From the NCBI RefSeq assembly GCF_002003665.1, contig NZ_JATM01000003.1, forward strand, positions 308,129 to 372,128: a stretch of 64,000 bases of DNA, written 5' to 3'. The number at the start of each line of letters is the position of its first letter. Position 1 is the first letter of the stretch. Shown in pieces: positions 17,370 to 26,169 of this stretch. Under the pieces are notes generated by a model, which ran no database searches, was not told the origin of the DNA, and saw only the letters and a list, made by a program, of their open reading frames with translations. Both the position numbers and the translations under genes were made by a program. This stretch comes from Bombella intestini. GTDB taxonomy: Bacteria; Pseudomonadota; Alphaproteobacteria; Acetobacterales; Acetobacteraceae.

Positions 17370-17562
17370 GCTGGTGTTTTCAGGAGCGCAGGGCAGGGAA
17401 GTCAAGAGAAAAGGGGTGAGGTTGTCCCGTTTCTGGTGACAATCGGGTAAAAGGAAGGCATGTTGTTCGTCATATTGGGCGGTGTCCCCGGTTGCCGGGA
17501 GATGCCGTTTCCTGTTGACTAACCGAATGTGATTTTTACATTTTTGGAGATGAAGACGGATC

Positions 17563-18456
17563 ATGAGCACGCCTTACCCCGCTGAATCCGCCCCCACACC
17601 CGTGATTGATGAGCCGTTGACCGGCCTTGTTCCTTTTGAAGGGCACGAGGGCCAGTATCGCCTTGCCGAGCCGACAAAGGAATATAGTCACCTTTATCCG
17701 GCCAAGGTTCAGCAGGTCCATCATTGGACGAACCGCCTTTTCAGCTTCACTACGACTCGTGACCCCGGTCTGCGTTTCTCCAACGGCCAGTTTGCGATGA
17801 TTGGTATTGAGGTAGAGGGTAAGCCGCTGCTGCGTGCTTACTCCCTGGCGTCTGCTAATTATGAGGATCAGATGGAGTTCCTCTCCATTGCTGTGGAGAA
17901 CGGCCCGCTGACCTCCCGGCTGCGTCACGTCAAGGTAGGCGACACGGTGCTGATCGGCCGTAAGCCGGTGGGGACTCTGCTGCTGGATAATCTGAAGCCG
18001 GGCCGTAACCTGTATTTTCTTTCCACCGGGACAGGCCTTGCACCGTTCCTGAGCCTCATCAAGGACCCGGATGCTTACGATCGTTACGAGAATGTGATTC
18101 TCACTCATACGGTGCGTGAACGTGGCGAGCTGGCCTATCGTGATTACATCACGAACATTCTGCCCAAGCATGAGTTCCTCGGTGAGGACGTGGCCGCCAA
18201 GCTGAAATACTATCCGGCTGTTACCCGTGAGGAGTTCCCCGTGCAGGAGCGCATCACGGCTCTCATCAATAACGGGCGCATCTTCCGTGATCTGAACATT
18301 GATGAGCTGGACCCCGAGCATGACCGTGTGATGATTTGTGGTTCTCCAGAGATGTTGGCTGATACTCAGAAGCTGCTTGAAGAACGTGGCTTTGAGGAAG
18401 GCAATATGAGCCGTCAGGGCTCTTATGTGGTCGAGAAGGCTTTTGCCGAGCGGTAA
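17563..18456 (+). CDS. fpr: Ferredoxin/flavodoxin-NADP+ reductase
   Basis: This FAD enzyme moves electrons between NADPH and ferredoxin or flavodoxin. RAYSLAS (about residues 103-109) is the FAD-binding RxYS motif, STGTGLAPFLSL the NADP-binding motif, and YVVEKAFAER the typical bacterial C-terminus. At 297 residues it is about 40 longer than usual; the extra part is an N-terminal Pro/Glu-rich segment before the core begins near YPAKVQQVHHWT. It is divergent from the helicase gene and followed by a structured intergenic stretch before gor. Confidence 0.92.
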   Translation: MSTPYPAESAPTPVIDEPLTGLVPFEGHEGQYRLAEPTKEYSHLYPAKVQQVHHWTNRLFSFTTTRDPGLRFSNGQFAMIGIEVEGKPLLRAYSLASANYEDQMEFLSIAVENGPLTSRLRHVKVGDTVLIGRKPVGTLLLDNLKPGRNLYFLSTGTGLAPFLSLIKDPDAYDRYENVILTHTVRERGELAYRDYITNILPKHEFLGEDVAAKLKYYPAVTREEFPVQERITALINNGRIFRDLNIDELDPEHDRVMICGSPEMLADTQKLLEERGFEEGNMSRQGSYVVEKAFAER

Positions 18457-18475
18457 GCTGTAGCTATCCGTTAAG

Positions 18476-18557
18476 CGGGCAGGTTCGGGAGGATGTAAAC
18501 GGACGGTGTGAGGGCAAGGTGTCCTCACGCATCGTTGAAGCCCCCCAGACCTGCCCG
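18476..18557 (+). ncRNA. Candidate structured RNA between fpr and gor
   Basis: An 82-base segment closes with a perfect 9-bp stem (CGGGCAGGT 18476-18484 with ACCTGCCCG 18549-18557). Inside, an 8-bp stem with one wobble (18506-18513 with 18523-18530) caps a 9-base loop, and AACG (18499-18502)/CGTT (18533-18536) extends it. GGG (18487-18489) can pair with the C-run at 18541-18546. Together they make a long rod-like hairpin. No T-run follows. It could be a 3'-UTR element of fpr, a leader element of gor or a small RNA; none can be told from sequence alone. Confidence 0.4.
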
Positions 18558-18650
18558 TTCTGCTATCTGGTAGAAACGGGTCATGCGGATGCAGGGATAA
18601 TCGGGGCTTGCTTCTGCCGGTAGATGGAGTGGCAGGCGGGAAGGGATGCT

Positions 18651-20042
18651 ATGCAGGATTATGATCTTTTCGTGATTGGCGCAGGGTCAGGCGGGGTGCG
18701 TTGTGCCCGCATTGCCGCCCAGAACGGTGCCCGTGTGGGCATTGCCGAACGTAGGCACTGGGGCGGGACCTGCGTGAACTTGGGCTGCGTGCCTAAGAAG
18801 CTGATGGTCTATGCCGCAGAAACAGGCCGGATGATTGAGGATGCCCCAGCCTTTGGCTGGGATGTGCAGCGTCCGTCCTCCTTCGACTGGTATAGCTTTA
18901 TCGCCGCTAAGGATCGGGAGATCGAGCGGTTGAACGGCATTTATATCTCTATGTTGGAGAAGGCCGGTATCGACCTCTACACGGGCGATGCAAAACTGCT
19001 TGATGCAAACACGTTGGAGATTGGCCCTTCCGTTCTAGCACCGGAGGCCTCGGTCCAGCGTATTCGGGCTAAGACGATTGTGCTTGCTACGGGTTCCACG
19101 CCGGTGCGGTTGGATATCCCCGGGAGTGAGCTGGCCATCACATCTGATGAAGTGTTCCATCTGCCAGAAAGGCCTCAGAAGGTCGCCATCATTGGTAGTG
19201 GTTATATTGGTGTGGAGTTCGCCGGGATTTTGGCGGGTATGGGGTCGCAAGTGGACCTGTTCTATCGTCAGCCTCTGCCGTTGCGTGGATTTGATGAGGA
19301 AGTCCGTACCCATCTTAAGGAGCTGATTGACCTTCACGGTATTACGCAGCATCCGGGCATATCACCAGTCCGTCTGGAAGATATTGGTGGGGGCAAGGCT
19401 GTCCGTTTGGTAACGGATGATGGAGCGTCCTACGAGGTCGATGCCGTCATCATGGCCACAGGTCGCCGGGCCGCAGTAGATTCGCTAGGGCTTGAGGCCG
19501 CAGGCGTGGCGATGGAGAAAGGGCATGTTGTGGCTGGGGTGGATGGTAAGACCAATGTGCCGTCTATCTATGCCATTGGGGATATTAGGGATCAGTATAA
19601 TCTGACCCCCACCGCCATTGCAGAAGGCCACATGCTGGCCGAGCAGCTCTTCAACCCGCAGGGGCGGATGTGGTCATTCGAGACATTGCCGAAGGCGGTC
19701 TTTTTCTCATCGCCTGTGGGTGTCGTGGGGCTGAGCGAGGAAGAAGCAGCCAAAGACCACGATCTTGCCATCTATACCTCTCGTTTTACCCCCATGCGTC
19801 AGACGTTGCCGAAACGGGCGGGCAAGATTCTGATGAAGCTGGTGGTGGACCGTCATAGTGATGTGGTGTTGGGGGCGCATATGGTCGGGCCGGATGCGCC
19901 GGAGATCATCCAGATGCTGGCCATTGCCGTTACGGCGAAGCTGACAAAAAAGCAGCTGGATCAGACCGTAGCTCTGCATCCCAGCACGGCGGAAGAGTTT
20001 GTGACAATGCGAACACCCACTCGTCTGGTAGATCGCCACTAA
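18651..20042 (+). CDS. gor: Glutathione-disulfide reductase
   Basis: This 463-residue FAD flavoenzyme reduces oxidised glutathione with NADPH. The N-terminal FAD site DLFVIGAGSGG is followed by the redox disulfide GGTCVNLGCVPKK (Cys41, Cys46). The NADPH Rossmann motif is IIGSGYIGVEFAGI, the second FAD contact IYAIGDI, and the C-terminal catalytic motif HPSTAEEFVT. The ATG at 18651 follows a GGGAAGGGA site; the frame's upstream ATG at 18624 adds nine residues only. It follows fpr and precedes the FUSC gene by 27 bases. Confidence 0.93.
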   Translation: MQDYDLFVIGAGSGGVRCARIAAQNGARVGIAERRHWGGTCVNLGCVPKKLMVYAAETGRMIEDAPAFGWDVQRPSSFDWYSFIAAKDREIERLNGIYISMLEKAGIDLYTGDAKLLDANTLEIGPSVLAPEASVQRIRAKTIVLATGSTPVRLDIPGSELAITSDEVFHLPERPQKVAIIGSGYIGVEFAGILAGMGSQVDLFYRQPLPLRGFDEEVRTHLKELIDLHGITQHPGISPVRLEDIGGGKAVRLVTDDGASYEVDAVIMATGRRAAVDSLGLEAAGVAMEKGHVVAGVDGKTNVPSIYAIGDIRDQYNLTPTAIAEGHMLAEQLFNPQGRMWSFETLPKAVFFSSPVGVVGLSEEEAAKDHDLAIYTSRFTPMRQTLPKRAGKILMKLVVDRHSDVVLGAHMVGPDAPEIIQMLAIAVTAKLTKKQLDQTVALHPSTAEEFVTMRTPTRLVDRH

Positions 20043-20069
20043 ACAGACAGTAGGAGGGGAGGGCGGATC

Positions 20070-22157
20070 ATGAGCTGGCTTAAGTTACAGCCGAATACTC
20101 TGAGTGCCGTCCTGTTCTCCCTACGGACGACCATCGCTTCGCTCGTGGCTCTGGCTATAGCCTTCTGGATGGAAATGGGATCGCCTCAATGGGCGGCCAT
20201 GACGGTTTGGATCGTAGCGCAGAACTCCCGTGGGATGAGCCTTTCCAAGGGGCGGTGGCGTGTTGCTGGAACGCTGCTGGGCATGGTGGGGGGTATCAGC
20301 CTGATAGCGGTGGCCCCGCAGCACCCGTGGATTTTCTTTGTTTTACTGGCAGGGTGGGTCGGTTGGTGTACCGGCATGGCCTGTCTGCTGGAAAATTTTC
20401 GCGGTTATGCGATGGTGCTGGCCGGTTATACTGGGGCCATCATTGCTGTTGGGGCAGCAGAGCAGCCCGATCAGGTCTTTTATATCGCCATGGCTCGAGG
20501 GTCTTATATCCTTCTAGGTGTTGTGTGCGAGATGGTGGCAGGAATGGTCACCGTGCCGGGAGCCGACCGGCTGGCCCGTGCGGACCTTCAAAAGCGCATG
20601 GCCACCCTGCTGAGCGAGACGGCTTCTGCGCTGGCGCTCGTCCTGCGTCGGGATGAGCGGGGCGTAGCAGAGATGACCCGGATTCTTGGCTCATTGCAGG
20701 GGCTTAATGATCAGCTTGAGTTCATCCGTATTGACTCCCGCCATGCTGGTGAGGAGGCTGACCAAGCCTATGTGACGCTTGAGCGTGTGTCTTTCGTTCT
20801 GGCTCGTGGTGTGGGGGTCCGGTCCCGGTTGGCTTCGGCACCACATCTGCCAGATCGGCTGGCCGTGGGGCTGGAGCGTGTCGCTGGAGAGCTAGATGAT
20901 ATAGCGGCTTTGCTTCGGAAGGATGTTGCCCATGTCATGGATGGACTGGGGCAGCTTGAGACGATGCTTCAGGAAAATCATGCGGAGTTGGAACGATGCC
21001 TGCCAAGGGATGATGAGGATGCTCTCCAGCAAAGTATTGTCGGGGTTGGTGTGGAGATCATGCTTATTGATTTCCGTTCTGCTGTGGAATCTCACTATGC
21101 TGGTTTGCGGAAGATACCGGGGCAAGAACGGCACCGCATAAAGCGTAGGGCCGATGGAAGGCTTGCCGCCATTAACGCCATTCGTGCAGCCGTGGCCATA
21201 TTGATTGGTGCTCTGGTGTGGGAGGTGACTGCTTGGTCTTATGGTGGGGCTTATATGAGCCTGCTTAGTGTGGTCTGTGCCCGCTTTGCCATCATGAATA
21301 ATATGATTCTGGTTAGTAAATATTTCTTTTATGGTGCGGTGTGTTCGGTGCTGGCCAGCATTATTCCGGTTTTTCTGATCATGCCCATGAGTTCCGAATA
21401 TGCCGTATTTGCTCTGCCATTTTCCGTATTGATGTTTCTGGGGGGACTGGCCCTGCGTGTGCCGTCCTTGGCAGGCATTGCGGCATCCTACGTGAATTTC
21501 TTTCCGTGGATCATGGGGTTGGATAATCAGGGACGGGTTGATGAGGTGACATGGTTCAACCAGTCCCTTGTGTTGCTGCTGGCCCTGCTAAGCGGGATTC
21601 AGGTGTTCCGTACGGTTCTGCCGTTCTCTGTAACGCAGGCATGGGCGCAGTTGCGGCGGCAGCTGGTCAAGGAAATTCAGAAGCTGAAAGAACCGCTAAG
21701 GGGCCGTGCCCAGACCCAGCGTCTTTGGACAAACGAGACAACATTGCGGATGGAGCAGATCATCCGCTTTGCAGGGCAGATTCCGCAGGATGAGATTGAT
21801 AGCATGATCCGTGGGACGTTGGCCGTTATGACGGTCGGACGTAACCTGCTGACCTTGCGGGACCTTGTTACGCTCGGTCGCTTGCCCCCCAGTGCCTTGA
21901 AGGCAGGGGAGCATATGGTGCGGGATATTATCCATCTTACAGAGCAGGGGCGGGAGGATAACCCGATGACATCCGAGCAGTTCATGCAGGAGCAGACACA
22001 TCTGGAGATGGTCTTCCATGGCAGTCGGGCTTTTTCCCGTCGGCGTGATCTAGCGGCCGGGATAGGCTGCCTTAGGATTATTCGTTTTGAATACCAGACA
22101 AGCCGGGCTTTCTTCTTGAAGGGCGGTAAGGCTTCCGTGCTGGAGCCCGCAGTCTGA
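20070..22157 (+). CDS. FUSC-family membrane transporter (aromatic acid exporter type)
   Basis: This 695-residue inner-membrane protein belongs to the fusaric acid resistance / p-hydroxybenzoate efflux (FUSC, YccS/AaeB-like) superfamily. It has the typical two bundles of hydrophobic helices, about residues 12-165 and 370-520, each followed by a long cytoplasmic segment. The first bundle includes the family-like MGSPQWAAMTVWIVAQNSRGMSLSK, split around the helix break. A strong AGGAGGGGAGGG site precedes the start. Gor lies just upstream, so both may share a transcript. Export of aromatic or other weak acids is inferred from the family. Confidence 0.85.
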   Translation: MSWLKLQPNTLSAVLFSLRTTIASLVALAIAFWMEMGSPQWAAMTVWIVAQNSRGMSLSKGRWRVAGTLLGMVGGISLIAVAPQHPWIFFVLLAGWVGWCTGMACLLENFRGYAMVLAGYTGAIIAVGAAEQPDQVFYIAMARGSYILLGVVCEMVAGMVTVPGADRLARADLQKRMATLLSETASALALVLRRDERGVAEMTRILGSLQGLNDQLEFIRIDSRHAGEEADQAYVTLERVSFVLARGVGVRSRLASAPHLPDRLAVGLERVAGELDDIAALLRKDVAHVMDGLGQLETMLQENHAELERCLPRDDEDALQQSIVGVGVEIMLIDFRSAVESHYAGLRKIPGQERHRIKRRADGRLAAINAIRAAVAILIGALVWEVTAWSYGGAYMSLLSVVCARFAIMNNMILVSKYFFYGAVCSVLASIIPVFLIMPMSSEYAVFALPFSVLMFLGGLALRVPSLAGIAASYVNFFPWIMGLDNQGRVDEVTWFNQSLVLLLALLSGIQVFRTVLPFSVTQAWAQLRRQLVKEIQKLKEPLRGRAQTQRLWTNETTLRMEQIIRFAGQIPQDEIDSMIRGTLAVMTVGRNLLTLRDLVTLGRLPPSALKAGEHMVRDIIHLTEQGREDNPMTSEQFMQEQTHLEMVFHGSRAFSRRRDLAAGIGCLRIIRFEYQTSRAFFLKGGKASVLEPAV

Positions 22158-22163
22158 TAAAAA

Positions 22164-22190
22164 CCCCGCTTCCCAGTGAGAGAAGCGGGG
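22164..22190. terminator. Shared terminator between the FUSC and secreted-protein genes
   Basis: A perfect 9-bp GC-rich stem (22164-22172 with 22182-22190). The T-run lies on the minus-strand side, so it mainly serves the convergent secreted-protein gene. Confidence 0.75.
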
Positions 22191-22232
22191 CCTGTGTGAT
22201 TTAGAACGAACAGTTATAGAATGTCGCTCGGA

Positions 22233-22667
22233 TTAGAAACCATTGCCACGGGGGGCGACCCAGCCGTTGCCAGTGGCATCACCCACCTGACCGCTTTGGA
22301 CAGGGTTGGTATCCTGATAGGAGCTACCGAACTTGCCGAGATTGCTGCCTGTGACGGCATCCCGGTTGGAACGGAGATGGGCCTCGTGATCGGGGTCTGG
22401 ACCGTTTTCAAATTCCGTTGAAGGCACATCTTGATAACCCGGCGGTGGTGGGCGGTGCCCCCGTGCATGGAAGTGTTCACCACCTTTAGAGGTGTTCTTC
22501 TGTGCTTCCTGCTTGGAAGATGACGTGGGAGTATCCTGATAAGGCGTGTTAAAATGGACTGTCTGGGCCACGGCGGAGGGGGCAGCAGCTGGAACAAGAG
22601 CTGCAAGACCAAAGGCCGCCGTTACCGCTGTCAGCCATTTGAAAGAGGAAGAAAGGTGCGAAGCCAT
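22233..22667 (-). CDS. Small secreted protein of unknown function
   Basis: I do not recognise this 144-residue protein. It has a clear Sec signal peptide (hydrophobic core TAAFGLAALVPAAAPSAVA, cleavage after about residue 34) and a mature part that is hydrophilic, low in hydrophobic residues and rich in Gly, Pro, Ser, Asn and His (HFHARGHRPPPPG). It looks intrinsically disordered. AGGAA lies upstream of the start. It is monocistronic, convergent with the FUSC gene and divergent from the DAHP synthase gene. Confidence 0.7.
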   Translation of the reverse strand: MASHLSSSFKWLTAVTAAFGLAALVPAAAPSAVAQTVHFNTPYQDTPTSSSKQEAQKNTSKGGEHFHARGHRPPPPGYQDVPSTEFENGPDPDHEAHLRSNRDAVTGSNLGKFGSSYQDTNPVQSGQVGDATGNGWVAPRGNGF

Positions 22668-22813
22668 GTGTGTTCTGTTCCTGTATCAATAGGGGTGCTT
22701 CTTTCCCCCATATATCCTGTGAGAGGGTATGATGATCAAGCTTTTTCAGGGTAAAATGATGATGAGGTCACAATGCGGCCATGGTACAAGGCCCGGCTTG
22801 AATAATTTTCAGC

Positions 22814-22833
22814 CTACTCTACCATTAGAGTAG
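22814..22833 (+). promoter_or_regulatory. Perfect palindrome upstream of the DAHP synthase gene
   Basis: CTACTCTA and TAGAGTAG form a perfect 8-bp inverted repeat around CCAT, about 100 bases before the DAHP synthase start. A second hairpin (CGGCCT 22889-22894 with AGGCCG 22904-22909) lies closer to the ribosome site. An operator or leader hairpin is plausible; the regulator is unknown. Confidence 0.45.
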
Positions 22834-22933
22834 CATTTCGGTCATAAAATTACCCATTACAGTTACGGGTCCAACCAGTATCCACGGACGGCCTGATGTG
22901 AAAAGGCCGCTTCCCTCATCGCAGGAGAACAAG

Positions 22934-24313
22934 ATGCAGCAGTCAGACGGACATAGCAGTACGGCGGAATGGTCACCGGCCAGCTGGCGTACACGCCCGA
23001 TCCGTCAGGCCCCACACTATGAGGATGGGGCCGCCCTTGCCGCCGTGGAGGAACGCCTGCATGGCTATCCGCCGCTCGTTTTCGGAGGTGAGGCACGCCG
23101 CCTGAAAGAACGTCTCGCTGCGGCATCCCGGGGGGAGGCCTTCATCCTTCAGGGTGGCCCCTGTGCTGAAAGCTTTGGTGAATTCACAGGGGATATCATC
23201 CGGGATACGTTCCGGGTGTTGTTGCAGATGGCCGCTGTGCTGACCTATTCTGCCAAGGTACCCGTGGTGAAGATCGGGCGTATGGCTGGGCAGTATGCCA
23301 AGCCTCGGTCGTCCGATATCGAGACACGAGACGGCGTGGAACTGCCCTGCTATCGTGGCGATAACGTCAACGGCCCAGAATTTACGGCAGAGGCCCGCAA
23401 GCCCGACCCTGCCCGTATGGAAATGGGGTATTTTCAGGCAGCGGGTGTGCTGAATCTGTTGCGGGCCTACTCTCGTGGTGGCTTTGCTAACCTGCATGAG
23501 GTCCATCGTTGGAATCTGGATTACGTCCGTAACTCTCCACAGGGGGAGCGTTATGAAGAGCTGGCGTCACAGATTGAGGATACGCTGGCCTTCATGAAGG
23601 CCTGTGGGGTGGAGGATAATGCCCCGCAGTATGATGAGGTGGAGTTTTATACCTCTCATGAGGCTCTGCTCCTGCCCTATGAACAGGCTCTGACCCGTGT
23701 AGATGAGGCAACAGGCCGTCATTATGGCCTTTCAGCCCATTTCCTCTGGATTGGTGATCGCACCCGCCAGCCGGGCGGGGCGCATGTGGAGTTCCTGCGT
23801 GGGGTGGATAATCCGATCGGCATCAAGGTTGGACCGACCACGACTATTGAGGACCTTCAAAAGCTTCTGGAAATCCTCAATCCTGAGGATGAAGCCGGAC
23901 GTATCACGCTGATTTCCCGCATGGGGCATAGCAAAGTGCGTGATCTCCTGCCGCCGTTGCTAGAGGCCGTGCGTAAGACTGGTCGGACCGTCACATGGAT
24001 TTGCGACCCCATGCATGGCAACACCACGACCTCATCCAACAAATATAAGACCCGTGCTTTTGAGCATGTTCTGGATGAGATCATGGGCTTCTTGGAAGTG
24101 TTCGAGCAGGCCGGGGTAACCCCGGGTGGTATTCATCTGGAAATGACAGGTAGTGACGTTACAGAATGTACGGGCGGCCCACGTTGCCTGACAGATGCTG
24201 ACCTGCCTGTCCGTTACAGAACATTCTGTGACCCCCGTCTGAACGCTGAGCAGTCTCTGGAGATTGCCTTCCAGCTTTCAGACCGGTTGAAGCGCATTTT
24301 TGAGAAACGCTGA
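22934..24313 (+). CDS. 3-deoxy-7-phosphoheptulonate synthase, class II
   Basis: This enzyme joins phosphoenolpyruvate and erythrose 4-phosphate to make DAHP, the first step of the shikimate pathway. The 459-residue sequence is the plant-like class II type: QGGPCAESFGEF, VVKIGRMAGQYAKPRS, YFQAAGVLNLLRAYSRGGFA, SAHFLWIGDRTRQ, WICDPMHGNTT and GGIHLEMTGSDVTEC are its signature blocks. The ATG at 22934 is preceded by GGAG at ideal spacing; the upstream GTG at 22898 is less likely. Palindromes in the 230-base leader suggest control. The next two shikimate steps' fused gene aroKB lies at 48-50 kb. Confidence 0.94.
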   Translation: MQQSDGHSSTAEWSPASWRTRPIRQAPHYEDGAALAAVEERLHGYPPLVFGGEARRLKERLAAASRGEAFILQGGPCAESFGEFTGDIIRDTFRVLLQMAAVLTYSAKVPVVKIGRMAGQYAKPRSSDIETRDGVELPCYRGDNVNGPEFTAEARKPDPARMEMGYFQAAGVLNLLRAYSRGGFANLHEVHRWNLDYVRNSPQGERYEELASQIEDTLAFMKACGVEDNAPQYDEVEFYTSHEALLLPYEQALTRVDEATGRHYGLSAHFLWIGDRTRQPGGAHVEFLRGVDNPIGIKVGPTTTIEDLQKLLEILNPEDEAGRITLISRMGHSKVRDLLPPLLEAVRKTGRTVTWICDPMHGNTTTSSNKYKTRAFEHVLDEIMGFLEVFEQAGVTPGGIHLEMTGSDVTECTGGPRCLTDADLPVRYRTFCDPRLNAEQSLEIAFQLSDRLKRIFEKR

Positions 24314-24364
24314 AGGCCTCTGCCAAGAGGCAGCACTGGCCCAGTTCTGTCAGGGAGAGACAGC

Positions 24365-25543
24365 GTGGTGAGTTGGAAACAGGCTCTTGAGCAGGCTCAT
24401 AGCCCGAGGGAAGTACTGGATATGCCCCAGATTGAGGGGCGGACGGATGCCTATTTCCTGCGGATGCGGGATATTGTCAGCCAGTTTGGTGATTGTCGGG
24501 TGACCTATGCTGTGTTTGTGCGCCGTCCGGTTGTGGCGGCGTATGGGCTGGCCTTGCAATGGGTGCAGAACGTTGCCCATCATCAGGGATTCCCCGTTGA
24601 GATCACGGAAGTGCATCCAGAAGGCACATGGGTCGGTGCGGGTGATCCGCTTTTCTATCTGACAGGCTCTTTAGTCTCTCTGGCCCCGTTGGAAACTTTA
24701 CTGCTTCAGAAGACGGGTGCGGCCTGTGTGGCAGCGCATAATGCCTATCAAATGGCCCTTGCTTTGCCAGAGGTTCCTTTTCTGGCGATGGATGCCCGCC
24801 ATTGTGCTGGTGGCGAGATGCAAGAGCTGATGGCCTATGCCGCCGCTGTGGGGTCTCGGGCTGCACAGCAGGAGGGGGCTGTCGGGTTCATCGGTAATGC
24901 GAATCACGCTACGGCGGGTTTCTTTGGGCAGGAGCGGGGATTAGGGACTATGCCTCATGCCTTTATTGGTTATGCTGGCTCTACCCTGCGGGCAGCGGAA
25001 ATGTATGTGGAACGCTTCCCCGATGAACCTCTGACTGTTCTGGTGGATTATTTCGGGCAGGAAGTGACGGACATGCTGGAAGTCTGTCGCCGCTTTCCAG
25101 ACCGTGCAGCAGCAGGTGAGTTGAGCGTGCGGCTGGATACGCATGGCGGCCGCTTCCTCGAGGGGCTAGACCCACAGCGTTCTTATGAGGTGCTGGAACG
25201 TCATACGCCGGGCACCATTCGCCGCTATCGGTCGGAAAAAGAGCTGCGCTACTTGGTCGGAACAGGTGTTTCCGCTGCTGCCATTTGGCGGATGCGGGAA
25301 GCACTGGATGAAGCAGGCTTCCCGAAGGTGAAGATTGTCGTGTCTTCGGGCTTTGGTATTTCCAAATGCATGGCCATGCATGATGCGTCCGCTCCGATTG
25401 ATATTGTGGGGACAGGCTCGTTCTTGCCGGATCGCTGGTCAGAAACCTATGCCACGGCCGATATTGTCTCCTATGATGGCGAACCACGTGTGAAGATCGG
25501 GCGTGAATTCCTTCTTCAGAAAATTCAGGAAAGGACCGGATGA
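24365..25543 (+). CDS. pncB: Nicotinate phosphoribosyltransferase
   Basis: This enzyme makes nicotinate mononucleotide from nicotinate and PRPP in NAD salvage. The 392-residue sequence has the family features LDMPQIEGRTDAYFL, GDPLFYLTGS, GTMPHAFIGYAG, VRLDTHGGRF and the phosphate-binding VVSSGFGI. The start is GTG (24365, or the next codon, also GTG), with GGGAGAG upstream. Its stop overlaps the ATG of the next gene, so an unknown acidic protein is co-translated with it. Symbol by family; the alternative nicotinamide-type transferase is less likely from the motifs. Confidence 0.85.
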   Translation: MVSWKQALEQAHSPREVLDMPQIEGRTDAYFLRMRDIVSQFGDCRVTYAVFVRRPVVAAYGLALQWVQNVAHHQGFPVEITEVHPEGTWVGAGDPLFYLTGSLVSLAPLETLLLQKTGAACVAAHNAYQMALALPEVPFLAMDARHCAGGEMQELMAYAAAVGSRAAQQEGAVGFIGNANHATAGFFGQERGLGTMPHAFIGYAGSTLRAAEMYVERFPDEPLTVLVDYFGQEVTDMLEVCRRFPDRAAAGELSVRLDTHGGRFLEGLDPQRSYEVLERHTPGTIRRYRSEKELRYLVGTGVSAAAIWRMREALDEAGFPKVKIVVSSGFGISKCMAMHDASAPIDIVGTGSFLPDRWSETYATADIVSYDGEPRVKIGREFLLQKIQERTG

Positions 25544-26094
25544 TGAATGACGAGGATAGAGAAGCTAGACGGGCTTTCATCAATGGCATCCGGGGAGGAG
25601 GAAGCGACCAGAGTACCGAGGAGGCTGCACAGGCAGAGGCCGAGGCAACCGTAAAGCAGGCTGATGATGGTTGGGTCGTCCGTATTCTTGATCAGTCTGG
25701 TGCCAGTGAGGGCGATGATGACGTGGTAGAGGAGGTGAAAGGCTTTCTCGACCTTGCCCACGCAAACGCTTTTGCCCGTGCGTATGTGCGGGATAGCATC
25801 GAGCGATGCCGTGTCCCCGGTGCGGCAGATAGGGATGTGTTGCAGAGCTGGTTCGCCTTTGGTGAGAATGCCGAGGTTGTAGATGCAGGTGAGGAAGGCT
25901 GGAAGTCCAGCACAGAGCTAGATGATTTTGCCTCCAACCCGGCCACCCCGATGGAACGGGACTGGCGGACGTTGGACCCTCGCCGCCTTGTTAGTGATGA
26001 AGAGCTGGCAGGCCCGCCTGACGAGAATGATCAGGATGAAGATGATGATGCCTTCGTGGCGGAAATCATCCGGCACCGCCAGCAGGAGCGGTGA
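25540..26094 (+). CDS. Unknown acidic protein coupled to pncB
   Basis: I do not recognise this 184-residue protein. It is strongly acidic, with Asp/Glu clusters at both ends (DENDQDEDDDAF near the C-terminus), and has one possibly folded core (about residues 45-115: GWVVRILDQSG, then FLDLAHANAFARAYVRDSIE and LQSWFAFGENAEVVD). No signal peptide or membrane helix is visible, so it should be cytoplasmic. The start ATG overlaps the pncB stop in an ATGA arrangement behind an AGGAAAGGA site, and gltX follows 75 bases later. Confidence 0.65.
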   Translation: MMNDEDREARRAFINGIRGGGSDQSTEEAAQAEAEATVKQADDGWVVRILDQSGASEGDDDVVEEVKGFLDLAHANAFARAYVRDSIERCRVPGAADRDVLQSWFAFGENAEVVDAGEEGWKSSTELDDFASNPATPMERDWRTLDPRRLVSDEELAGPPDENDQDEDDDAFVAEIIRHRQQER

Positions 26095-26169
26095 AGCGTT
26101 CCTGAAGATCAGCCCTATGGATGGCAGGGGGGATCGCCCCCCGTTGAAAGAATGAGAACAGAGTACGGT

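Noticed and set aside
17370..17570. N-terminal extension of the Suv3-like helicase
   Set aside because: The extra residues are not helicase-like, the region overlaps the fpr start, and MTDSS at 17369 is a natural start.
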